Program-made: the position numbers and the translations under genes
The notes under the pieces: model-generated
What the model saw: the letters and a program-made list of their open reading frames with translations, nothing else
What the model was told of the DNA's origin: nothing
Databases searched by the model: none
Virus record (IMG/VR): IMGVR_UViG_3300030419_004891
Coordinates: 1-22,567 of that record
Source: a virus
Length of the DNA stretch: 22,567 nucleotides
Direction: 5' to 3' (one strand)
Part shown: in pieces, positions 17,750-22,461 of the stretch
Position numbering within the stretch: the first letter of the stretch is position 1
Layout: the number at the start of each line of letters is the position of its first letter

Positions 17750-18016
17750 TTAACCCCTTTTTTGAATTAAGCTTGTAAAATACGTAATGTAATGACTTTC
17801 CTTGCCTGTTATCTCTTTATGACAGTTCCAACATAAAGCAATCCCATTTTCTACATCATACCTCAAAGAAGCCGCCGATGACCACTTCATAATATGATGA
17901 ACATTAAGTCTTGCTTTCCTCCCTTTTGCTCCACACATTTGACAGGTAAATTTATCCCGCTTCAATACCCGCATTCTGAAGTCCTTGTACGCCGGATCGT
18001 TGTAGTCTCGCTTCAT
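17750..18016 (-). CDS. HNH endonuclease (phage packaging-associated type)
   Basis: 88 residues from ATG at 18016. GGAG is 10 nt upstream of this ATG but only 1 nt from the alternative ATG at 18025. The HNH core is visible: CQMCG zinc-binding pair, NVHHIMKW (first His pair), ENGIALCWNCHKEI (Asn, second Cys pair and final His). Small HNH proteins beside terminase genes are required for efficient genome cleavage and packaging in several phages (for example HK97 gp74). The start overlaps the end of the dehydratase gene by 65 bp, unusually long for this compact operon. Free-standing homing endonuclease is the alternative, but its small size and place favour the packaging type. Confidence 0.85.
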   Translation of the reverse strand: MKRDYNDPAYKDFRMRVLKRDKFTCQMCGAKGRKARLNVHHIMKWSSAASLRYDVENGIALCWNCHKEITGKESHYITYFTSLIQKRG

Positions 18017-19085
18017 GGATATCATTCTCCACCATACGTTGCACTAAAGATTTAAATGACACCTCAGGCTCCCACGCCAGTTTCTTTCTAGCTTTACTAG
18101 AAAGACCCAAAAGATAGTCTACTTCAGCTGGCCGATAAAACTTAGGATCAATTACTATGAAATCCTCATAATCATCCACCCCAATACCACAAAACGCTTC
18201 TACTAACAAATCACGCACCGCATACGCAACTCCTGTGGCCACAACATAGTCGTCAGGCTTCTTTTGTTGAAGCATCAACCACATGGCCCGCACATAATCC
18301 TCTGCATGTCCCCAGTCCCTTTTAGCGTCCAGATTCCCCAATCTAAGTTTTGGAAATTGAAATCCTTGAGATCTATCGGTCCTTCCCGCAATATATACTT
18401 CGTCCTCGTCTACTGTTACTAAGTCGCTCGGTCCCACATGGTGTTCTTCCATCCACGATACAAATTTCCCCAACCACTTGGTAACCTTACGTGTTACAAA
18501 ATTTTCCCCGCGCCGCTCAGATTCATGATTAAACAAAATCCCACTACAGCAAAACATCCCATAGGAGGCCCGATAATTATCTACCAAATAATGGGCCGCC
18601 ACTTTTGCAATAGCGTAGGGGCTCTGGGGTTGAAATGGCGTATCTTCATCTTGATATCGGTGCGCTTCGTGAAGTTCCGTACTAACACTATAATTTCTAC
18701 CAAACATCTCACTAGAAGACGCCTGATAAAACTTAATATCTTTTAGTCGACCCGAATATCTAATTGCCTCCAGTATATTCATACAGCCGCCCGCTGTAAC
18801 GTCCCACGTTAGGGAGGGTTGATTAAAAGAAGTACCCACATGAGACTGGGCAGCTAAATTGTATATCTCGTCGGGCTCATGTTGATTGACGATATTACTC
18901 ACATTAAATGCGTCCGTAATATCACCCTCGATGATTTGTATTTGGGGCAGAATATGATTAATCCTGACGAGCGTATCTACGCTGACTCGTCGGGTAACGC
19001 CCAACACTTCGTAGCCCTGTTCTAAAAGAAGTTCGGCTAGATAACTCCCATCTTGTCCCGTAATCCCAAAAATAATAGCTTTCAT
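17952..19085 (-). CDS. gmd: GDP-mannose 4,6-dehydratase
   Basis: 377 residues. Converts GDP-D-mannose to GDP-4-keto-6-deoxy-mannose, the precursor of GDP-fucose, GDP-rhamnose and related sugars. The extended-SDR signature is clear: GITGQDG (7-13, NADP binding), NLAAQSHVG (76-84), SSSEMFG (123-129), YAIAK (157-161, catalytic Tyr/Lys), LFNHESERRGENFVTRK and RPAEVDYLLG. Between FVTRK (200) and LRLGNLDAKRDWGH there are about 46 residues where E. coli Gmd has about 15, so this enzyme carries an insertion of about 31 residues (SDLVTVDEDEVYIAGRTD region). ATG at 19085 has AAGGAG 5 nt upstream, overlapping the stop of the preceding gene. Its presence in a packaging operon suggests modification of host or virion surface sugars. 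Confidence 0.93.
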   Translation of the reverse strand: MKAIIFGITGQDGSYLAELLLEQGYEVLGVTRRVSVDTLVRINHILPQIQIIEGDITDAFNVSNIVNQHEPDEIYNLAAQSHVGTSFNQPSLTWDVTAGGCMNILEAIRYSGRLKDIKFYQASSSEMFGRNYSVSTELHEAHRYQDEDTPFQPQSPYAIAKVAAHYLVDNYRASYGMFCCSGILFNHESERRGENFVTRKVTKWLGKFVSWMEEHHVGPSDLVTVDEDEVYIAGRTDRSQGFQFPKLRLGNLDAKRDWGHAEDYVRAMWLMLQQKKPDDYVVATGVAYAVRDLLVEAFCGIGVDDYEDFIVIDPKFYRPAEVDYLLGLSSKARKKLAWEPEVSFKSLVQRMVENDIHEARLQRSGVQGLQNAGIEAG

Positions 19086-19087
19086 AA

Positions 19088-19882
19088 TTACTCCTTGACT
19101 GTGTCCGCTGTTAGAAATGGCTGATCTACCATTCCGTCCTCATAGTTAGAATATTCTGACAACCGTTCTTTTTCCTTTTCTGTGGCGAGTCGCATTTTTT
19201 CCATCTCGATCCCGATGTGGTTACGGTAAGAGGGATCTGTTGCGATTTTTTTCACAAGCGCCGCAAATGTAAGCTTAGAATCTTCTATGGCTTTAATACG
19301 TTGCTCTCTGGTGCCCTTGAGGTCCTTGAGCATCGTCGCCTTGCGGGCCTGAAGATCCTTATAGTCTTTGGATAGTGTTTCCTGTGAAGCTCTTAGAATC
19401 GCTATCTGGCGCTCCATATTGATGATTAGATCCATGTCGCGCTGATCCTTGTCTCTAGCTTTTTCATCTTGCACCAATCTCTCGTTCATTAGCACCTCTT
19501 GCTGATTATCCATTTGGCTCTTGAGGATACGATTCATAAGAATTTCCAACTTGATAGTATCAATTATCTGCATTTCTTCTGTATGAAACACATCGTCCTT
19601 AAATTGGGACCACATCTTTTTGAAATGAAACTCAAACATTTCCAACTCTTCAGCCGAGAATTGGTTGGATAATTCGCGATAATAAGGTTTCGCCTTTAAT
19701 TCATTAGCTACAGCTGCCTCTTTTTTCTGAGAAGCCGAGAAGCCCACATTCTTTTCAATCCAGTCCCTAATTGAAGCAGGATCGCGATCTAGTTTCTCTG
19801 CGATCTGATCAGGAGAAAGAACCTCGGCTTGCGCCTCGATAAACGACATTTCATCAACGGAGAATCTACCCTTCTTCATCAT
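19088..19882 (-). CDS. HTH / coiled-coil protein, candidate terminase small subunit (264 aa)
   Basis: Residues about 8-45 form a helix-turn-helix-like domain (VLSPDQIAEKLDRDPASIRD, WIEKNVGFS) of the sort that recognises DNA in small terminases. Residues about 95-250 are a long, highly charged helix or coiled coil (DEKARDKDQRDMDLIINMER and on) without enzyme motifs. DNA binding plus oligomerising helix is the small-terminase plan, and no other small-terminase candidate is visible in this packaging cluster, although it is four genes away from terL. Two ATGs (19882, 19879) share the AAGGAG site; the second has the better spacing. The gene overlaps the sigma-like gene by 17 bp. The alternative is a regulator or scaffold-like protein. 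Confidence 0.62.
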   Translation of the reverse strand: MMKKGRFSVDEMSFIEAQAEVLSPDQIAEKLDRDPASIRDWIEKNVGFSASQKKEAAVANELKAKPYYRELSNQFSAEELEMFEFHFKKMWSQFKDDVFHTEEMQIIDTIKLEILMNRILKSQMDNQQEVLMNERLVQDEKARDKDQRDMDLIINMERQIAILRASQETLSKDYKDLQARKATMLKDLKGTREQRIKAIEDSKLTFAALVKKIATDPSYRNHIGIEMEKMRLATEKEKERLSEYSNYEDGMVDQPFLTADTVKE

Positions 19883-20405
19883 ATTCTCCTTCGATTATAC
19901 GTTTAATAACTTCAGTAATATTGGCCTTACGGCTTTTTGGCAGAGATGAGTTTGAGCGTAATTTAAGATAGTCTCCTCTCAGGTGCGCTGGGAGTTTTCT
20001 ATCTATCAAGTCTAGTATCTCCTCTAAATGGGCCTGATCAACGGTTTCATCTCGGGTGGCAATTGAATAGAGGCTATGAATGTCTATGGGTTCAAGGAGG
20101 CTGCGCTTACGGTCCTGTATCTTTTGGGCGTTTCCGTGGTCAAATCTATAATAGTTATCGCGTTTGAAATTCTTCAGGCGGTTATTAATGTGCGTGTAAA
20201 GGAAATTCTCTAGGGGCTTACTGGTGTCGTAACGGTCAAGGGCCTCTATACCCATTAAAAATGCTTCTTGCTGTATATCATCAACATCATATGAGGCAAA
20301 AACATATTTAGGGGCGAGTTTTCGGGCGATTTTATTAATCGTGTTGAGCACCTGTTGCTCACTCAGGTTCTTTGGTATCTTCATCCTCTTTAGTTTCCTC
20401 GGCAA
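19866..20405 (-). CDS. Sigma-70-region-2-like RNA polymerase sigma factor, probable late-gene regulator
   Basis: The segment DVDDIQQEAFLMGIEALDRY, DTSKPLENFLYTHINNRLKN, FKRDNYYR matches sigma-70 region 2 (core binding and -10 recognition). A C-terminal helix-rich part (LPAHLRGDYLKLRSNSSLPK, then ITEVIKRIIEG) may be a reduced region 4. The length of about 180 residues is that of phage late sigma factors such as T4 gp55. The start I prefer is TTG at 20405, with GGAGG 8 nt upstream. An ATG at 20441 in the same frame has no ribosome site, and one at 20384 has GAGG directly against it. The gene overlaps the preceding small gene. It would direct host polymerase to late promoters, an inference from family and context. 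Confidence 0.82.
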   Translation of the reverse strand: MPRKLKRMKIPKNLSEQQVLNTINKIARKLAPKYVFASYDVDDIQQEAFLMGIEALDRYDTSKPLENFLYTHINNRLKNFKRDNYYRFDHGNAQKIQDRKRSLLEPIDIHSLYSIATRDETVDQAHLEEILDLIDRKLPAHLRGDYLKLRSNSSLPKSRKANITEVIKRIIEGEYDEEG

Positions 20406-20529
20406 AAGACAGTCCTCCGGGGGGATCGGGGATATTGGCATCTAATATCTGCTGTACCTCCTCGTCTAGCTGGGCGGTACTTTTAGTATTCAACACGGTG
20501 TCGGCCAATTTGGTGCGTTTGTTACTCAT
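20359..20529 (-). CDS. Small acidic-tailed protein of unknown function (56 aa), first gene of the late operon
   Basis: ATG at 20529 has AAGGAG 5 nt upstream; the longer frame from 20556 has none. The N-terminus is basic (MSNKRTKLADTVLNTK), the middle has a helix (AQLDEEVQQILDANI) and the C-terminus is very acidic (EETKEDEDTKEPE). It overlaps the sigma-like gene and contains that gene's ribosome site, so the two are probably translationally coupled. Small size, charge polarity and pairing with the sigma-like factor could mean a partner or modulator of it, but that is speculation; I recognise no family. Confidence 0.68.
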   Translation of the reverse strand: MSNKRTKLADTVLNTKSTAQLDEEVQQILDANIPDPPGGLSFAEETKEDEDTKEPE

Positions 20530-20798
20530 GGGGGCTCCTTGTAGATAAGTGTACACACTATAATATACACTAAAAAGGAAATATACACAACAATTGTGCT
20601 AAAATAGGAGCTAGTCAGAACAGAATGGGTAAGACATTCAGAGAAATTTGAGTTGATTGTGTCTAAACCACCCCCGCATTTTCCTCGCCAGTCGCGGATT
20701 TTCAGACTGAACAGAAAATAGGGGGGCTGTTGAATGGTGCCCCAGAACCATGCACGCGACTTAGGCGTGGCTTGCGGGTTAAACCCTACTCCCCCACC
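20530..20798. other. Intergenic regulatory region between the acidic gene and the late operon (269 bp)
   Basis: No convincing gene is seen. On the minus strand just upstream of the 56-residue gene lies an AT-rich promoter-like segment (GTGTATATTATAG at 20561-20570, TTGTGTATAT at 20581-20590, and the palindrome GTGTACAC at 20550-20557). The part at 20721-20795 can fold into several short stems: GGGGG/CCCCC outer pair, ATGGT/ACCAT, CACGC/GCGTG with a 7-nt loop, GGGTT/AACCC. It superficially resembles a cloverleaf but does not satisfy tRNA rules. Confidence 0.55.
20551..20590 (-). promoter_or_regulatory. Candidate late promoter region of the minus-strand operon
   Basis: Two related AT-rich motifs, TTGTGTATAT (20590-20581) and GTGTATATTATAG (20570-20558), stand 31-52 bp upstream of the first operon gene. 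TATTAT/TATATT could act as -10 boxes, but no good -35 is present. Similar TTGTGTAT motifs occur ahead of other late genes in the window, so a phage sigma-like factor may read them. The palindrome GTGTACAC overlaps the downstream edge and could bind a regulator. Confidence 0.45.
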
Positions 20799-20987
20799 CT
20801 AGCAATCGGGGTCGAAGTCGTGCCACTCCTGCGCCTCATCGGGCTGGCGCTCATCGTTCCAATCGGCTTCGCTATCCACATCGCAATCGTCCGCGACATA
20901 TCCACCACCCGCATCAATGCAGTCCCAATCATAATCTTCGTTGGAATCGGTTTGGCGGTCAAAACGATCAAGAGGATCACAGCTCAT
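20799..20987 (-). CDS. Very acidic small protein (62 aa)
   Basis: ATG at 20987 has GGAG 7 nt upstream; the longer frame from 21017 has no such site. The protein has 23 Asp/Glu residues (18 Asp) against three Arg and no Lys, plus four Cys and several Trp/Tyr spread along it (NEDYDWDCIDAGGGYVADDC; NDERQPDEAQEWHDFDPDC). It is the only gene read from a strong consensus promoter on this strand, so it is probably expressed early. Strong negative charge with aromatic residues is shared with DNA-mimic inhibitors such as Ocr, but this is a resemblance in composition only. The function is unknown. Confidence 0.68.
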   Translation of the reverse strand: MSCDPLDRFDRQTDSNEDYDWDCIDAGGGYVADDCDVDSEADWNDERQPDEAQEWHDFDPDC

Positions 20988-21028
20988 CTCAACTCTCCAA
21001 TGAAAGGTAACATCCAAACAACTCCCTT

Positions 21029-21056
21029 ATTATATGTATCATCGACCATATGTCAA
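21029..21056 (-). promoter_or_regulatory. Strong sigma-70 promoter for the acidic gene
   Basis: On the minus strand, TTGACA (21056-21051), a 16-nt spacer and TATAAT (21034-21029) are both perfect consensus hexamers. The start of transcription would fall near 21022, about 35 nt before the ATG at 20987. This implies reading by host RNA polymerase, hence early expression. Confidence 0.85.
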
Positions 21057-21107
21057 GCGCATCAACAACAATTCTATAAAGATATAGCAAAATAAACAAA
21101 GTATTTA

Positions 21108-21184
21108 TAAGTACTTATATACCAACGACTTAGGGCCGCCGGGTGTGCCGCGCCGCACGTAAGTACTTACCACATAACGACTTA
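21108..21184. repeat. Paired 25-bp regulatory repeats, locus 1
   Basis: TAAGTACTTA-N6-AACGACTTA occurs at 21108-21132 and again at 21160-21184, 52 bp apart (about five helical turns). The first ten bases of each are a perfect palindrome, extended to 14 bp at 21106-21119 and 12 bp at 21159-21170. The spacer between the copies is GC-rich in an AT-rich setting. The pair lies between two divergent promoters, as expected for operators. A related pair is found at 22287-22363. Confidence 0.8.
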
Positions 21185-21225
21185 CAACTACTTTGAAAAC
21201 TTTCTAGTTTTTTGTGCAATTAGCA

Positions 21226-21253
21226 TTGACTTCTAAAGTTGATACGCTAAAAT
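21226..21253 (+). promoter_or_regulatory. Rightward sigma-70-like promoter 1
   Basis: TTGACT, 16-nt spacer, TAAAAT. It is followed by GACGATATAAG, a leader sequence repeated after the promoter at 22394-22422. It drives the 71-residue gene starting at 21295. Confidence 0.78.
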
Positions 21254-21294
21254 GACGATATAAGAAACAGGGACATTACTCAAAGGAGAGAGAC

Positions 21295-21510
21295 ATGAAG
21301 AGGATCGACGCAACGGTTTGGACGAGTGACGAACATGATGCCAACATGGTAGGTGATCGCACATGGCTTACCATCCGCATTGGTGACCATGAGATTCTGG
21401 TTAACGTTGACCGATGGGAGATTGATGACGCATTAGAGGATCTGGAAGATGAAAAAGAATCCCAATTAATTCTGGAAAGAATGCGAGCGAGTGACCAAAC
21501 TAGTCACTAG
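21295..21510 (+). CDS. Small early protein of unknown function (71 aa)
   Basis: ATG at 21295 follows AAAGGAGAGAGAC, a strong ribosome site. The protein looks like a small alpha/beta domain: MKRIDATVWTSDEHD, then a beta-rich WLTIRIGDHEILVNVDRW, then an acidic helix (EIDDALEDLEDEKESQLILE). I do not recognise it. It is the first gene of the rightward early series and is read from promoter 1. A hairpin (AGTGAC-caaacta-GTCACT, 21490-21508) overlaps its stop codon. Confidence 0.78.
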   Translation: MKRIDATVWTSDEHDANMVGDRTWLTIRIGDHEILVNVDRWEIDDALEDLEDEKESQLILERMRASDQTSH

Positions 21511-21543
21511 TGTAACCGATAATACTTATAGAAAGGAAAACAA

Positions 21544-21720
21544 ATGATCATCAAAGAAAAGACAATCAAAGTAGCGGACAACCGAAAGCAATGGATTACA
21601 ATGTGGGTCAATGCGAATGGTCAATACTGTATCGGGCGCATTGGGTTTGGCGGAATGCGGATAGCATGGCGCAAAGGACAAAAAAGCTATATCGAAAGAA
21701 TGTGGGAAAATTACGCTTGA
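21544..21720 (+). CDS. Small basic early protein of unknown function (58 aa)
   Basis: ATG at 21544 follows GAAAGGAAAACAA, the same type of ribosome site as the next gene. The product begins MIIKEKTIKVADNRKQWITM and continues through NGQYCIGRIGFGGMRIAWRK to a stop at 21718-21720. It is rich in Lys/Arg and Trp, which may mean nucleic-acid binding, but no family is recognised. The next gene's -35 box (TTGACA) overlaps its stop codon. The overlapping longer frame at 21591-21821 has no ribosome site and runs through that promoter, so it is a shadow. Confidence 0.72.
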   Translation: MIIKEKTIKVADNRKQWITMWVNANGQYCIGRIGFGGMRIAWRKGQKSYIERMWENYA

Positions 21721-21744
21721 CATTCCCTAGCCATACGCTAAAAT
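21717..21744 (+). promoter_or_regulatory. Rightward sigma-70-like promoter 2
   Basis: TTGACA, 16-nt spacer, TAAAAT. It starts inside the last codon of the 58-residue gene and serves the 77-residue gene at 21778. Its spacer end (ATACGC before TAAAAT) is the same as in promoter 1. Confidence 0.8.
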
Positions 21745-21777
21745 TGGGTATCACAACACACTCGAAAGGAAAAACAA

Positions 21778-22011
21778 ATGAACGTCAATCAAATCGAACT
21801 AACCAGAAACACCCGAGTTGAATCCGATACGGATGCATATCACATCCTGTCAAATCAATTCCAGCTTGATCAATACGTTCAACAATTCGGGAATGTCGAA
21901 GTTGTGTGGGATGATGATTGGACAGTGTACCGCGTGCCTAGCTTAGATGCGAAGCGTAATCAATACTGCGAAGCAAAGACGCGCGATTGTGCGCGCTGGG
22001 GTTGTGAATGA
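21778..22011 (+). CDS. Small early protein of unknown function (77 aa)
   Basis: ATG at 21778 follows CGAAAGGAAAAACAA. Visible parts are MNVNQIELTRNTRVESDTDA, a likely helix (YHILSNQFQLDQYVQQFG), a beta-type stretch (NVEVVWDDDWTVYRV) and a basic Cys-containing tail (CEAKTRDCARWGCE). No family is recognised. The stop overlaps the ATG of a 22-codon reading frame (ATGA). Confidence 0.75.
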   Translation: MNVNQIELTRNTRVESDTDAYHILSNQFQLDQYVQQFGNVEVVWDDDWTVYRVPSLDAKRNQYCEAKTRDCARWGCE

Positions 22012-22076
22012 AAATAATTCTATTATGTCTATTGAGCTATGTTGTAGGGTGTGCTATATTACACATGTTCGTTTAA
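22008..22076 (+). CDS. Possible 22-residue membrane or lipoprotein-like peptide
   Basis: This very short frame starts by ATGA overlap with the previous gene, encoding MKIILLCLLSYVVGCAILHM plus FV. It has one Lys, a hydrophobic core and VVGC, which fits a lipobox (Cys15). No separate ribosome site is visible, so it would rely on coupling. A promoter-like TTGAGC-17-TATATT lies within the same bases, so the sequence may be constrained for that reason instead. This is a low-certainty call. Confidence 0.33.
   Translation: MKIILLCLLSYVVGCAILHMFV
22032..22060 (+). promoter_or_regulatory. Rightward sigma-70-like promoter 3 (weaker)
   Basis: TTGAGC, 17-nt spacer, TATATT, 32 bp upstream of the ATG at 22092. 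Both hexamers deviate from consensus, but spacing and position match the neighbouring promoters. Confidence 0.5.
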
Positions 22077-22091
22077 CCTTTGGAGAATGAT

Positions 22092-22304
22092 ATGTTTGAG
22101 AAACTTGACAGCGCTATTCTAGAATTGTTCACGTATCAAGGTAAGACCTTAGCCGAATGGCAAGCTATACAGGACAGGCGAGGCAGAACGGATCATGAGA
22201 TGGAGAAGGATGAGAAGGCTGCAAGGATTGCACAGTATAGGCAATCTATCGAGAGGGGTGATGAACTATCATTCATTCCCCGAGCGCAAACCCTTACGTC
22301 ATAG
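22092..22304 (+). CDS. Small charged early protein of unknown function (70 aa)
   Basis: ATG at 22092 has TTTGGAG with a 6-nt spacing; an in-frame TTG at 22080 has none. The sequence is mostly helical and charged: MFEKLDSAILELFTYQGKTL, AEWQAIQDRRGRTDHEMEKD, EKAARIAQYRQSIERGDELS. No family is recognised. The third copy of the 25-bp repeat (22287-22311) overlaps its last codons. Confidence 0.72.
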   Translation: MFEKLDSAILELFTYQGKTLAEWQAIQDRRGRTDHEMEKDEKAARIAQYRQSIERGDELSFIPRAQTLTS

Positions 22305-22363
22305 GGACTTAGGGGCACGGGGGCCGCCCCGCCGCACGTAACCCCTTATGTAGTAAGGACTTA
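22287..22363. repeat. Paired 25-bp regulatory repeats, locus 2
   Basis: CAAACCCTTA-N6-AGGGACTTA (22287-22311) and TAACCCCTTA-N6-AAGGACTTA (22339-22363) again lie 52 bp apart. Aligned without gaps to locus 1 over 62 positions (21124-21185 against 22303-22364), I count 44 matches, including a 12-base run through CGCCGCACGTAA. A hairpin CCTTA-tgtag-TAAGG is also present. It precedes promoter 4 as locus 1 precedes promoter 1. Confidence 0.75.
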
Positions 22364-22393
22364 CGCTATTTCCTGTATTTTTCTATTTTTTTC

Positions 22394-22422
22394 TTGACGT
22401 GCTCAAGTTTGTATGGTAAAAT
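22394..22422 (+). promoter_or_regulatory. Rightward sigma-70-like promoter 4
   Basis: TTGACG, 17-nt spacer, TAAAAT, followed by TGACGATATAAG, the same leader as promoter 1. It drives the gene starting at 22462. Confidence 0.75.
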
Positions 22423-22461
22423 TGACGATATAAGACAATAGGAAACACGAAAGGAAAAGAC

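Larger units (their letters stand above)
20988..21294. other. Divergent early control region (307 bp)
   Basis: No gene is seen. From left to right it holds the leftward sigma-70 promoter (21029-21056), two 25-bp repeats with TAAGTACTTA palindromes (21108-21132 and 21160-21184), a GC-rich block between them (about 21133-21159) and the rightward promoter (21226-21253) with its leader. It separates the leftward acidic gene and late operon from the rightward small genes. It is the likely switch region of this genome segment. Confidence 0.75.

Noticed and set aside
20758-20765. A fifth GACTTAGG site related to the 25-bp repeats
   Set aside because: The TAA-N4-TTA half is missing at the expected distance and no partner lies 52 bp away, so this is probably chance.
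20721-20795. tRNA gene
   Set aside because: An anticodon-like stem with a 7-nt loop exists, but the T arm has an 8-nt loop on one strand and is absent on the other, the acceptor stem does not adjoin the T arm, and no conserved GG or TTC positions fit.
20730-21095. 121-codon plus-strand frame opposite the acidic gene
   Set aside because: It has no ribosome site and no promoter on the plus strand; the minus-strand frame has both, so the plus frame is treated as its shadow.
21490-21508. Hairpin AGTGAC-caaacta-GTCACT as a terminator
   Set aside because: It overlaps the stop codon of the 71-residue gene and has no following run of T residues; it could be an operator, but nothing supports termination.
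21591-21821. 76-codon plus-strand frame
   Set aside because: It overlaps the 58-residue gene in another frame, runs through promoter 2 and the next gene's ribosome site, and has no ribosome site of its own.
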